Origin: Arctopsyche grandis
Taxonomy: Eukaryota; Arthropoda; Insecta; Trichoptera; Hydropsychidae
Direction: 5' to 3'
DNA: 64,000 nt
Assembly: GCF_051622035.1 (NCBI RefSeq)
Contig: NC_135356.1
Coordinates: 20,263,685-20,327,684, forward strand
Made by a program: the position numbers and the translations under genes. How positions within the stretch are numbered: position 1 is the stretch's first letter; each line of letters begins with the position of its first letter. Below are positions 25,401 through 38,155 of the stretch, one piece after another. The notes under the pieces were generated by a model, which saw only the letters and a program-made list of their open reading frames with translations, was not told the DNA's origin and did no database searches.

Positions 25401-28400
25401 CCAAACTCATATAGATCGTTTAGAGACAATTCAGAAGCGTTTTCGACGCCATTTATCCCATAAGACTGGTCTTGTAAGATTGTTACCAACTTATAATGAC
25501 ACACTCTCGTATTTCAAGATCATAAGTTTGTCTCATCGGAGAAAAGTTTCTTATTTGTTACTTTTATATAAGATCACTAATGGTTTCCTTGACATATCTG
25601 TTTTGAATGAAATGAATTCTAACGTCGATGCCCGATTCACCAGATGTACAAATCTTTTCTATCCACCAATTTTGTCATAACAATACATCATTTAATAATG
25701 CAATCACAAGGATATGCCGTCTTTATGATGGTATGGATGATTGCCCTAACCTTTTTGCTGACTCTATCAGTACTTTTAGGGGTAGGGTGAAGAAGCAAAT
25801 ATGTGGTTGATTTACTCCCTCATCTTCATTGTCATTCATTATTTATTATTTTTCTTTTTTGTTTTCTTTATATTGCCATGTGGTGCTCAATGTATAATAC
25901 TTGGAATACAATATTTTCATTTTTATTTATATCTTTTTTGTCTCACTGTACTGCTTTCTTTTATATTTTATTCTGTATGTTATGATTGTTTGTAGCTACA
26001 AAGAATAGTACGGATTCGCAAAAAACTTCAATATGCACTGAGGAACCACGCTCTCCAGATGCAAAGGTACTTTATTTGTCATTTATTGCAAGCTTTTAAA
26101 TGTTTTACATATTTGAAAACATTTTTTTTGTTAAAAATTTAAAGATCGAGTTAGAAAGTTGTCCAAGAGAAAGTATACCATCAATACCCATTGATAAATC
26201 AGCAAAAGATGCAGATAATTTCAATGGGGGTATTGGAATAAGTTTGAGTAGAGCTAAAAGTTTCAGAGCAGTTTTCGCTGCGTTCTTATGGCATGAAGGT
26301 ATATATTGTCAAACATTTTATATGATATGTATTTAATAGCCTATAATTGTTTTTAAATATTCTATTATGTATTATATCTAGGAATTGTTCATGATGCTAT
26401 GGCATGTGCATCCTATTTGAAGTTTCATCCTTCACTCTCTAAGCAAGGAGCTCCTGTGGTAACGAGAAATATTCCAAACAATCCTCCACCCAATGTTTCT
26501 CAAAGACATTCCGTCGAAGTTGCTAATGCTGGCATGTTTTTTTATTGAACTTTTGATTGCATTGATAACACTTTTCCATTATTAAATTTGAATTTGTCGA
26601 TTGCAGGATACTACCTTCACATACAAGAGTCATCTTTGGAATCACTTACTCGGTCAGCTCTCAATGCCAATGCAAATCGTTCCCGTTCCAAAAGGAACAG
26701 CAACTTGGCCGTGAGCGATGTAACTGTCATTAAAGAAGAAGAGAATACTGCTTCAAAGGATTCTTTACCGAAATCTGAAAATGATGTAGTTTGTGTTTTG
26801 CCAGCTGCATTGAGATCTTTACTTGCATTATGGGATTCCATGTCAGAAATATTACCCCAGACACCGTCAATGAAAAGGAACAACGACAAGTATTTATTCA
26901 ATATTCAACTAACGTACTTTGATTTTTCATGCATAAGTTTTATTTATAATTTGATTTTTGTTTCAGAGAAAATATTCCAGAAACAGATAAAAACCCAGAT
27001 CACATGAAAGATGATGCAGTGAACGACGAACCATCTGGTTAGTATATACATACATACATACATATGTACATTTACATACACACAAAATATGATTTTTTTT
27101 TTATTTTACTTCATCTATTGTCTTTTACAGATGATTTGGAAAAAACTCGTTATAAAGATATGTGTTGCAGATATTGCAATATTTTCATCTTACAACCTTA
27201 TTTCATATCACATTTGTGTGATACACATCCAGGTTGTTCAAAAGAGACCGACATTTTCTGCCATAACTCTGAAGGAGAAATCACTTTAATGCAAAGTGGT
27301 GTTTGTGGTCAACTTATCAAAGGTTTCTATCATTTTTTCGTGTTTTTTTTTTTTACTTATATTGTACATGCCATTAATTAAATTTGTAGATTTCACAGAA
27401 ACCCGTTATACAATGTGTTCACCATGTCATAATAAACATATGCAAAAACGCTCGATCTCGATCACAGATCTCGATTCAGAAATTGTGGATCAATCTGAAT
27501 CAGATGGTGAAGTGAATCAAACTGACAACGATCTAGAAGATTTACTTATTAATCATCATTCAATGACAATGAAAAATGCCATGTTCTCATTGCACATGGT
27601 ATCGGCAGCAAAAAAAGGTACGAGTTTTAATTAACAATGTACATATATTCAATAATGTATTTGCACACAATTATCTAAGGTAACATTTCATTTCGTTTTA
27701 TTATTAGACAACGATCCTCCCAACACTTCTGCCGAATCTTCCAGTGCAACAGGAAACTCCTGGCCTTCAGTGACATCCTATCAGTGCCTCAAGAGTTTGT
27801 TTAACGCTGATGATGTCAATACAAATAGTCTCGAAGAGACAATGTACAACAAAAAAATTTCGTCGGAATCTTCAATACCTTTCAATGTACAATAAAATAT
27901 TTTTTTTACTACAATTTTTATGAAGTTAACGGACAAATGACATAATTCACATAAAACAAATTTCATATGGGGACGTAGTTTTGCAAAAAATAATTCAAAA
28001 CTGCATATGTAATAATCGTATTTTATAAGTTTTGCCTTTTCATTGCACATATTTAAAATATTCATGATGTGGTGATCCACAGAATCCTTTTTAGAGAACT
28101 ACTTATGTATATATTATATAATACATCAATGTAATAACAATTTCTCCCAAGTTATTATGTGTACAAAGTAATATTTATTAAACTCCTCGTGATTAAATCA
28201 GTATATAAAAAAGGTATGAATTAAAGCTATAAAATTATTGAAAAATTTAAATTCTGAGCTTATACTGCTAGTCCGTTGGCTTGTATATATTATATTTACA
28301 TATACATATAATAAAAAAATGTGAGTAATCATTTAATTGTATGTATGTGTGTGTCTATAATACTTAAATTAATTTCCAGTTAAATGAATTAAATGACAAT

Positions 28401-31400
28401 GGAAATAGTCCTTCGACATCGGACGACTTTAATCCAGGACCGTCAACTTCAGGATACAATCCCCGATTCCATCGATCAGTTTCTATGGGTCAAGATGCGT
28501 TTCAAATGTTCCCTGGAAGCGATTCCCACAAATTCATCCGACCCAAAACTCCGTTGACTTGTAATCCTCGTTCAATTTTTCTCTTGTGTGTGTTAATTCA
28601 GTTGATTATTTTATTTATATGATCGATGAATTACAGCTATGTCTTCATTGCTGTGCAATCCGAGTCCGGCTTTGCAAGCTTTGGTTGGTTTAAAAGTGAA
28701 ACAAGCTACATCGATCACACTTCCTATGTCTTCTCCACTGAAAGTCAGCAAGGAGCTCATCATGTCGAGGCCAGTCATGTCGTTCATAGCCAAACAGCAA
28801 AATATTGCCGCCATCGAACAAAAGATGGTAAATTCCGTACGGGTAGCCGTCATGAGAAAATACGGATTGGAGGTTGGTTATATTAATCATTATGAAGGTC
28901 AATCAATATTATCGAATATTAAACGTTTTGTGATAAATTTAGGCATTTAACTGGATGCTTCGTAATGTGACACACCCGATATGCTTGCACGATCTGATGT
29001 GGTGGTTTGTTGACGCCATGAACCAAAATTCTGACATCGTCACCGAAAAGAAGCCCGAAAGAGCTGATGTATGTATTTTATATGCGTGTAGTTCATCAGT
29101 TAGATATATGAGCAAACATCAATTTTAAAGACTTGACTATTTCAGAATTCGGAAAATGAAAATAAACCAATGAAGATTTTTTATCCGTGGAAAGAATCAC
29201 TAGATAAATATGGAAATAACTCGCACATAAAATTGAGGGATATGCTCTATCGATTCTTGCTCAGCGTGTGTGAATTGATTCCGATGATGCCCCCGGCTTC
29301 GCCATTACTGTTGCAAGCTGTGCGGACATGCGCTTTAAAGTTTTCATCGCAAGACCATTTATTTTTACATAGGTAATGCTATACTATAATTACATTAATG
29401 ATTATCTTCGAGTATTTCCATTTGGGGTGTGATATTTTATATATTGTATATTTTTCAGATGCGGTATTATAAAAACACTAAGCAAAATTCTGTCTCACTG
29501 TGAAGAGGGTCACAACGAAGAAGTGCCGCCTAAATCCCCCAAACTTATCAACACTCGAGTGAGTATTTTATATTCAATTGGTGATAATTCGAATCTTTGT
29601 GGCATTTTAGAAAATCCTATTATGCCATAATGGTCATTATTATCATGTACTAGTGTTGTACCCGATGAAATATCATCGCATGGGTGTTGGCATATTAAGT
29701 TATTTAATAAAAATAAATATGAAAAAAAATGGTAAAAACTACCTACCTACTTACATACATACATGTAAACAATATAAAACACCAATAGCAAAAATCAATT
29801 AATTAAATAAATTTTCAATAGATAGCGATAAACGCTCAGAGACTTGATAGCAATAGTATATATAGAAGTTTTTTTCTTTTATTGTTATGTTCTTATACGT
29901 TTTGTTGGCAGTGGTTTAGCTGTGACATACATATGTATTTCGAATCGAAACGATTATTATAGTACGGTGAATAGAATAGCGATATTACATATATGACAAT
30001 ATTATATATACATATATGATTATCATACTTTAGCGTACAACAAAATTAAATTGTATATTTTTTTAACTTATAGGACCTTCCATACATGAACAGTTTTGTG
30101 GATATCACATCAGATTGTGAACTCAAAGTGTCTTCACACTCGGAAATGATGATGTATCTGACCGATGGATCGACAGAAACGTTTTGGGAATCGGCCGAAG
30201 TCGACCGTACCAAACACAGCTGGATTCAAATCACGTTCCCTGACGGCGTATATTCGGAGCATTGCTTCGTTTGCTTACATATCGATAACACTAGAGACAC
30301 CCAAGTGAGAATTTAGTTTGCGTTTGATTTCATTTACTGTGTAATACTAAAATTGTTGGCTAACATTATTTATTTGATTGTGCAGAACAAGACAGAACTC
30401 GTCGACTTCAGGGTGGGATCTGACGCTGACGATATTCAACATCATAAATATTTCCATCTCATATCTACCAGCAACGAATGGTTGATTTGTTCTTTACCGG
30501 GTAATTGTTTCGCGCACTGAAACTCTAGACCCAAATGTGAGCTCGAGTATATTAATAAGAAATATCAATTTTATTTCAGTGGCCAAAGACGTGTCTGTCG
30601 TGATTTGCGAATTGAGTGGATATGATTCCTCAGTTCGCGTCCGGCAGTTGGTCGTGCTGGATGAACCTCACAAAGGATACTTTTCAACAGTTACCACGTC
30701 GACTGTTCTTCAAAACTGTATTGAAGTCGAAACACTCAAAATTTTTAAGAATATTGCATCACAAGTAAGTAGCGCGAATATCAAAGTTATGGAGTCAGCT
30801 AATCAGCTAGTTGGTCTATTGTTTAGCCTTCAGCCACTGGATAGTTATTGATCTTTATTCACAAGGTGTTGGAGACAAGATATTTAAAAATTGCAATGTT
30901 ATTCTATAGAATAAGTGCAATATGGTGATCATAGATTTGGAAAGGAAATGCGAAATTAGTTGATGGAGTTAATACTTCATCTTAATTGAACAAAAAAATC
31001 ATCTCTGATGAAATTTCATAATTGCTGCTTAGATATTACTACCAAATGTAAATATTACAATAAATTGGCTTGACGGCCAATAAAAAAAAGTACACAAAAA
31101 TGTATAATAATTATAAAATTTATGTCTACATAAGAATAAAACACCTATATTGGGGATTGACAACCCTAAATTCGTTATTCGGAAATACATACATATCATA
31201 GAACAATTATGCCAAATTTTATGTTGAGCGATTCAGAAGCATTTTTCAACAAATATAAATTTATTTAATATTATTACAGGTATTCGAAAAGCTAAAAGAG
31301 TCAGATGTTGATTCTGTCGAAATTCCATCGTCAAGAGAAAACAATGATTTAAAAGAACACATGGTGGGTGTTTTATTCTCTAAAAATAAATTTTCGTCGT

Positions 31401-34400
31401 TGCAAAAACAGGTAAAAACGAAATTCTAAAATTATTTGATGTCATATTTATGTTTTTTGTGATGCTTGAATTTTGTTGTTTACTGTAATAAATCCACTTT
31501 TTTTTTATGAAAAAAGCGTTTCTTTTGTACGTTGTCTCATTTGCACAGCGTAGTTAACTATGGTTTTCTGGCGTTTATTATTGTATTCCATATTATTTGC
31601 GTATTTTATTTCAACATAAGATTATGTTTTTATGTATGTTATAAACACAATAATCAGTAGTGTAGTGGGACCGGAGCAAGCCGGAGCGACATTACGGCAC
31701 TTTTTTTCTAAGCCGGAACGCACTTTGTTACTTTTCTAAAATTTCTGAATTCGAAATTTTGACCTCAAATACCGATTTTCATACAAAATCGTGCTTTTAT
31801 TTCGAAATTCGCAAACAGAAAAAAATTCAACCCCATATAGATATATTATATATAGATTTTTTTAAATGTAGTAAACATTAATTTATTTTTTAGAGGTTTT
31901 TTCGAGGGGGGGGGGTTAAAATTAGTAAATTCAGCGTTCCGGCACTTCATTTTATAACACTACATCCCTGATAATAATTGCATGCTTTTTCACAGTAGTT
32001 CACATATGTATGTATGTACGCACATTTTCTGAAATCCTCATTAAAATGAATGTTTTGATACTTCTTTCAATTACATGAAAATGAAGTTTAAATGGCAAGA
32101 AATATGCATACAAATTTTAAATATATTATTTGCTAGACCAACTATGTGTTATTTTTTCTTAAATTTGATTGCTAAAATAGTGAAATGTTTGTTATAAAAG
32201 ATAAATGTCATTGTGCCCTCTACCTTGAATCTGCTAATTATTGTATGTATTTATTTTTCATTTTTCTTTTTCCGATATGATATGTACAGATTGTCGCACA
32301 TATCATATCGGCAGTTAGTTCTGAAACTAAACGTGCAAAAGAGACGTTCGAAAAATTACAATACCTAAATGAATCGGAAGATACCCCAGTAGAAACTGCT
32401 GACGAATATTCTGTCAATCCCGAAGAATATTGCTTCCAAATGCTGTCGATGGTAAAAAATAACCAATACTTCTTTTGCAGCTGAAGTATTGATTAATTTT
32501 AAAATTCGACTTTTTTATTTGGAAATTTCAGGTATTAGCTCTGTCAGGAAGTCATTCAGGATGTGTGTACCTTTCAGAAAATGTATTTGTTATCAAAGAT
32601 TTGTTAACATTGCTACATATTGGAAGTGGGCGAGTCCAAAGACAAGTTAGTAAATCCATAATTAGAAATAAGCTTTAAAAAAAGTTTATACGAAATATTT
32701 AAGCATTACATATAGTAGTTATAATGTGATATTAAAACAATTTTTTTATACAAATGTTTGTAGGTAATAGCAATACTAAGACGAATGATAAAAGATATTT
32801 CACCTCATCAGATCAATTCAGCGCTACAACATTCGTCAAACTCACCCAGGTAATTGAGAAACAAATTACAACTTAATTTGAATGAAATCTTATCTTATTT
32901 ATTTACCTAATTGTTATATTCTTACATTCAAATTTTAGCGTGACACTCATAGATCATCTAATAAGTTGTATCAGCAAATCATTGGCTGTGAAAATCAAAG
33001 GAATTCCATCTCGAAGTTCCTTTTTTCCGAGTGGTTCAGATGTAATGCCTGGTTTCTTTACGAAAATTTCAACAACAACAGTAAATTTGCATGATTGCTT
33101 AGTAGGCGACCTTCCGCCAAATTTGTGGTTTTTGCGTGGTCAAATTTCACACAAACATGCCAAGATGGTCACCGATTTACTTATGGACATGCTCCAAGTA
33201 AGTTTCTAACAACTGGTGTCTATATATATCGTTATAATAATTAATAATACATTTAATAATATTAAAATTTTTAGGGCAAAATATCTCCTTTGTGGGCAGA
33301 AGCTACTAAGGCATACATTGTTGATGCTATATTCAAACTTACATTCTACACCGATAACGAAAAAATCCCCTTTAACTGTCTATCTATGCCGACTCTGTGG
33401 CTTGCATTGGGATCGTTGGGAGTCCTTCAGCAGGAGGAAGTCGTAAGGTAGTACATATATAGAATTCATCCATATATTAATTTATCTATATCTGCAACAG
33501 TTACATTGTAAACTAATATGATTTAGATTGACCACCCTTGGCTTCGACAATACGTTGGGTACTAATATAGATAGAACGGATACCACCAAACAGTTCTGTA
33601 TAAACCATGATGATGGAGTCACTCACGCGATGATCGAATGCTTTGTCTGCGGACCGAACTGTCAAGAATGTGACCGTATTCTTCATCTGCATAGGCGAAA
33701 TAGATCTCATCAAAGACAGGTTGATACTGTGAAATATATCATTTTTTGTTTTTCGTTACAAATTGTGCGCAAATGTAGTGAATCTTACACAATACAAAAT
33801 TCTACTTCCGACTGTCGGATTTTGTTCCAAATTTTTTGTATTACTTAAAATCACTATAATCATCGTACACATTAAATATCAAAAAAATAAAAATAGTTAA
33901 AAAAATCAAAATAAAATAATGAAATATTTAAAAAAAAAAATACTACTTCCGGTTTACGAATTTTGACCGAAACCTTATCAGCTCTAAGTTAGTACATAAA
34001 GAATACAAATATAATTTTTAGTTTGATACGCTCAAGGGTGTGGAATGAATAGTGGCCACAACATTTTTGACTTTTCTAAGAGGAAAAATACCCACTTCCG
34101 CTTTATTAAATTTAGTGATTTTTTTTATTTTCATCACATTGATACAAGAATTAAACTTGAATTTTTTCATGAAGAGTACACTTGTTTAAGGGGTCGAAAA
34201 AAATAGTGGAAGAAAAATCGAACAAGAGTAAACTGCCACTTCCGGTTGACGGATGCTTACCAAATTTTATACATAACTTGATATTAAGCTTAAACTTCTA
34301 GATATGAAATTTCAGTTCAATAAACCAAAATTTTTCTGAGAAAAACATAAAAAACCTCGATTCTCTAGAGTAAAAGTACTACTTCGGGTTTAGGTAAAAA

Positions 34401-37082
34401 TATTCAACAAATATTAGTTTATAAAATTTATAATTTCTATTACAAGTAAAAAAAATTCAGTCCGATTCAGTTAGCGGTTTGGGAGATAATTGAATTCAAA
34501 AACTTAAAAAAAAGAGGACACCTTTAAGGGGAGGTACCATTTCCGGTCAACTTAAAAATTTGAAAAAAATTTTCGTAATGTCTATAAGAATTTCAGTAAC
34601 CGATACTAAGTTTCGGTTCGATAGGGCTAACGGTGTTCAAAAAATCCCCAAAATACACGGACACACAGCCACACACATTTTTCCTAAATCATGAAAACGT
34701 GATCGGTGATCGATTCCAAGTTCGAATCAGTCAAAATCTCGAGTTCGAATTTTCGCATGATCACAAATCTATTGTTACTACGTACATAGATAAAGTAATA
34801 AACAATTATGTTATGTAACCATTACACTGTTATAGGTTTGCAAATCTGTCAAGAATACAATAAGAGTCGACGTGCACGAAGGATGTGGCCGTGTCAAATT
34901 GTTCTGGCTGCTGGCACTAGTTGATCATCAAACTTTAAAAGCCATGATCGAATTTCGCACCGAGTTGGATAATGTAAATGCCAACGAAGTGCTCGGCTTC
35001 GGGTGGAAAACTCAAACCACAGCTCCGACAGGTGTGTGCAGGTATTGCAGCAAGCAAAATAACACCGGTCTTTTGGCAATTGGAAACGTGTGCGCCGATC
35101 AAGAATGTCAGGTAATCTATGTGCATTTTAATCATAACAATAAAATAAAATCTGGCATTCTTTTTTCTGACGTATTTGATCGTGTTCAGAATCTGAGCAA
35201 GATATCGTGCACTCGGCTACTGATGTGCGGTCACCAGTGCGGTGGAATCCTGAACGAAGATCCGTGTCTGCCGTGTCTCCGGGGATGTGCATCCCTACTG
35301 GAGACGTCGTCGCAAATGGACCAAGCTGCCGCTTTGTTGACTCCGGCTCGTCCAGCACCTCTGCGTCAAGATGCCGAAGATATGTGCATGATCTGCTTTT
35401 GCGATCCCCTCTCGGCGGCTCCATCTATTCAGGTATGTGACTAAATGTGTGTATGTATGCACGCTTTAAATTACAGTTGTATTGTATTGCCATTTTGATT
35501 TTTCAGTTTAAGTGTGGACACGTGTTTCATTTCAAATGTGCAGTTAACATTTTGGAAAATAAGTGGGTCGGACCGAGAATCACTTTCACATTCTCACAAT
35601 GCCCCATATGCAAAGTAAATATGACGTTTTTTAAAGAAATTATTTAACAGTGGTGTTTAATAATAAAAGTTTTTTTTTGTGAATTTTTCAGAAAGACATT
35701 GATCACGTTTCGATATTTGACGTATTACAACCTATTCGAGAATTGGAAGAAGAAGTGAAACGAAAGGCATTAGCGAGGCTCGATTATGAAGGACAGAAAG
35801 ACGCTTCTGCTATAGCTCTGAGATACAACAACGATGCTACTGCATACGCCATGGATAAATACGCATATTATATATGCTTCAGATGCAAAAAGGTCAATTG
35901 CATTATAAATCTAAAATAGTTTGTGTACATATGTAGATATAGAAATTTACCGACTCCGGCTTTATTCTATGATTCGTCTCCGACTTCGACTCCAGCTTGA
36001 ACGATTTTAGTAAGATGGCCTTTTCTTGCCATCGTATAATATTATTAGTAGTAAAAATAATAGCGATTTTCAATATATAGAAAATCACTAAGAATTGACA
36101 TGTAATCCAATTTATTTAATTATTGGTAATGAAATAGGTATAAATTAAAAGTAAGTACATTCATAGTATGTGTATGAATTCCATACACAAACAAATCAAT
36201 TTAATAAAAAGAAATGAGAATGAACAAACTAATATGTTCAATGAACGAAATGTATCCTTGGACTGTAACATATATGTATACGAAGTATCAATGGATGAAG
36301 TACATATGGTCATCGTCAGAAAATTCAACCTTGAGGTTTTAACTGATTTTTACTAAAAATCGATTACTGGTAATGTTTCTGTAATACCTTCCGGAAGTGA
36401 TATCTCTCCTTATACATCTCCTCTATATTATTTTCTTTATTTTTTGGAGAGAACGGTACGTGTGCGTCATTAACTTTATTTTTGTTTTAATACATTAGAC
36501 ATACTTTGGTGGAGAAGCCAGATGTGACGCTGGAGCCGGTGCTAACACGAACTACAATCCAGAAGAACTTCTGTGCGGTGGATGCAGTAATGTTGCCTGC
36601 AGGCAAATATGCTCAAAACATGGTGCTGATTTTCTGGAATACAAGTGCCGATTCTGTTGCACCCTCGCTGTCTTTTTCTGCTTGGGCAATACGCACTTCT
36701 GTAGTGGATGTCACGATGAATTCCAACGCATCAGAAATATACCTATTGAATGCTTGCCCCATTGTCCAGCTGGTATGTTTATTTATTATGATCACCAATT
36801 AAAATTGACTAAAACAATTTAGTATGTGTATGTATTATAAAATATTTTGTCTGTATCTAGTCATAAAGTGACATATTAGGGACAAGTCAGAAATAAAATC
36901 AAAAATATTATATGCATGCATACACACATATGTATATATGTGGACAATTTTATGTTTCAGGTCCGAAAGGTGTACAACTCGATGGTACACAAGATGAGTG
37001 TCCTCTCGGTGTTTCACATCCACCTACTGGACAAGAATACGCTCTGGGTTGTGGAATATGCCGAAAATTCCAATCTTTTTAA
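21751..37082 (+). CDS. hiw: Highwire/MYCBP2 (PHR) E3 ubiquitin ligase, C-terminal half, 37 exons
   Basis: Giant RING-Cys-relay ubiquitin ligase that in animals controls synapse growth and axon degeneration. Exons: 21751-22138, 22228-22410, 23016-23210, 23329-23631, 24347-24488, 24573-24649, 24744-24814, 24909-25135, 25996-26066, 26145-26298, 26382-26531, 26607-26889, 26967-27037, 27131-27322, 27390-27617, 27708-27886, 28380-28560, 28637-28872, 28943-29068, 29146-29372, 29459-29558, 30074-30304, 30386-30500, 30580-30764, 31280-31411, 32290-32451, 32532-32645, 32764-32849, 32939-33197, 33275-33447, 33527-33719, 34836-35111, 35190-35432, 35507-35614, 35692-35892, 36499-36772, 36961-37082. They join in one frame (one base plus 2,219 codons including the stop) with no internal stop. 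All introns are GT-AG except one GC-AG (after 26531). The N-terminal half (RCC1-like and PHR domains) is absent and presumably lies upstream of the window. Exon edges were placed by frame and consensus. Confidence 0.95.
23016..24488 (+). other. hiw: Highwire conserved module after the filamin repeat
   Basis: Exons 3-5 carry [27 protein letters not shown]-like [18 protein letters not shown] and [16 protein letters not shown], all strongly conserved in PHR proteins. The fold is not certain from sequence. The intron at 23632-24346 contains a reverse transcriptase relic. Confidence 0.75.
23720..24318 (+). pseudogene. Non-LTR reverse transcriptase 3' end, copy 3 (highwire intron 4)
   Basis: The longest of the three copies. 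Landmarks are [32 protein letters not shown]-type (frameshifted) and then [26 protein letters not shown] and QQWM. Several frameshifts. It is uninterrupted at both sites where copy 2 has insertions, so it records the empty sites. Confidence 0.8.
25420..25800 (+). pseudogene. Non-LTR reverse transcriptase C-terminus (highwire intron 8)
   Basis: Translates in two frames to [29 protein letters not shown] and RICRLYD, the C-terminal pattern of Jockey/CR1-type reverse transcriptases. A stop after PPILS and a frameshift show decay. Confidence 0.6.
27131..27617 (+). other. hiw: Highwire Cys/His finger in the linker
   Basis: Exons 14-15 contain [17 protein letters not shown] and later CGQL and CSPCHNKH. 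This is a conserved multi-Cys/His finger of MYCBP2 proteins, set in an otherwise Ser/Asp-rich, probably disordered linker encoded by exons 6-17. Confidence 0.65.
29650..29890 (-). mobile_element. Helitron-like 3' end, copy 2 (highwire intron 21)
   Basis: Same terminal hairpin and CTAG-T end as 12055-12390, read on the minus strand. Homology continues through a GTATATATAGAAG block. Non-coding. Confidence 0.55.
30074..30764 (+). other. hiw: Highwire DOC/APC10-like domain
   Basis: Exons 22-24 encode [34 protein letters not shown] and later VIVICELSG-like [18 protein letters not shown]. This is the beta-sandwich signature of DOC domains also found in APC10, conserved in PHR ligases. Confidence 0.8.
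31655..31970. mobile_element. hAT-type MITE (highwire intron 25)
   Basis: Ends CAGTAGTGTAGTG and, from the other side, CAGGGATGTAGTG are inverted repeats. The flanking 8-mers ACAATAAT (31647-31654) and ATAATAAT (31971-31978) match at 7 of 8. The 316-bp interior is non-coding. Confidence 0.75.
33527..33719 (+). other. hiw: Highwire B-box-like zinc finger
   Basis: Exon 31 encodes [27 protein letters not shown] and HQRQ. The Cys/His spacing is B-box-like and matches the finger that precedes the RING region in MYCBP2. Confidence 0.75.
33735..34830 (+). repeat. ACTTCCGG-unit element, copy 1 (highwire intron 31)
   Basis: About 1.1 kb with six ACTTCCGG-like motifs starting at 33804, 33945, 34094, 34238, 34381 and 34539, i.e. 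every 141-158 bp. The 3' part has TTTCGGTTCGATAGGGCTAA and ends near TACGTACATAGATAAAGTAA. A collinear copy lies at 45790-46850 and a partial inverted one at 51290-51650. Confidence 0.75.
35374..35614 (+). other. hiw: Highwire RING-H2 domain
   Basis: The end of exon 33 plus exon 34 give [26 protein letters not shown] and CPICK, a complete RING that recruits E2~ubiquitin. The zinc ligands are intact. Confidence 0.9.
35692..37082 (+). other. hiw: Highwire tandem-cysteine catalytic domain and C-terminus
   Basis: Exons 35-37. Both relay cysteines of human MYCBP2 have equivalents: the first in GGEARCD (codon 36523-36525) and the second in VFFCLG (codon 36679-36681). The Glu of NPEELLCG and the His and Phe of CHDEF, which shape the threonine/serine acceptor pocket in the human enzyme, are also present. 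The Phe directly after the second catalytic Cys is Leu here. The protein ends [11 protein letters not shown] then TAA. Confidence 0.85.
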
Positions 37083-37384
37083 TATGTTTAATACGACAAC
37101 ATTCCATACTTCTCAAACAGAGAAAGTCGTCATATTTAAAAAAAAAATTATATTTTTTTTTCATGGACAAATACTGTTCTCTAGTAAAGATTAAATAAAA
37201 TATTATCACAAGTATTAAACTTATAATTGATGTTTTCATGGACAAATACTGTTCTCTAGTAAAGATTAAATAAAATATTATCAAAAGTATTAAACTTATA
37301 ATTGATGTTTTCATGGACAAATACTGTTCTCTAGTAAAGATTAAATAAAATATTATCAAAAGTATTAAACTTATAATTGATGTT
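37083..37384 (+). promoter_or_regulatory. hiw: Highwire 3' UTR with three 75-bp repeats and AATAAA signals
   Basis: After the stop codon, three near-identical 75-bp units start at 37161, 37236 and 37311. Each contains ATTAAATAAAA, giving AATAAA at 37194, 37269 and 37344. These are the first canonical poly(A) signals after the stop, so cleavage could occur from any unit. Confidence 0.7.
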
Positions 37385-38030
37385 CTAGTAAAAATAGTAC
37401 TATTTGTTGTACAACAAATTTACAAATAATTTGCATGCTATATATGTAATTTCACTAATTTGCATACGTGTTATAATAAACATGTATGAATATATGTTAT
37501 CTGTGTAGTATGGATGTATTTATTAATTTATTTTAATCTTATGTACACACATATGTGGTACATACATATATATGTATATCCAATTGAAAGATTTGACATT
37601 ATGTTTATTTATTGCTGATGTGATACATATTTGGAATTTGTTATTAATTTTTGTTTATTTTCATCCTTTGTTCGTTTGAAAATGATTTATTAATAAGCAC
37701 AACCTTATTTTCTATTCTACTACTAACTCGATACATAGAATTTTACTTGTTTAAGCAAATTTTCTTTCCTAAATGGTACACTTATAGAGCTATAATTTAA
37801 ATTTCAAACACTCAAATCCTTTTCTTGATAATGGATATTAAAAAGGATAATAGTTTAATATTGTTATTGTAGTGAAAATGGGAGATAATTCCGCCAAATT
37901 ATTTAAAATTGTTTTATTAGTGCATAAGATAATTATTTTTATTGTAAACTTTGATTTCTTATTAATAATGGATGTTTGAAAGACATATTAATATAAATTG
38001 TATTTGCTACTTTAAAGTGTATTTGCTATT
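37385..38030. other. No gene seen
   Basis: AT-rich intergenic DNA downstream of highwire with TACATA/TATGTA tracts. Confidence 0.5.
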
Positions 38031-38034
38031 TTAA

Positions 38035-38151
38035 CACGTTCAACTCATTATATAAAGTGATTTAATGCCGTCACGCGTAAAAGGGTGCCGATACGCGTGA
38101 CAGTGTCGCCACATGGGCAAATGTAAGAAATCATGCGCCGGGCTGAATGTG
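38035..38151. mobile_element. Short TTAA-flanked MITE
   Basis: 117 bp starting CACGTTCAACTC after TTAA and ending GGGCTGAATGTG before TTGA. The inverted ends match at 9 of 12 bases. A TTAA target is typical of piggyBac-type elements. Non-coding. Confidence 0.5.
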
Positions 38152-38155
38152 TTGA

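Noticed and set aside
31280-31364. Early splice donor GTGGGT in highwire exon 25
   Set aside because: Reading on to 31411 keeps [19 protein letters not shown], which is conserved in MYCBP2, and reaches a better-placed donor GTAAAA.
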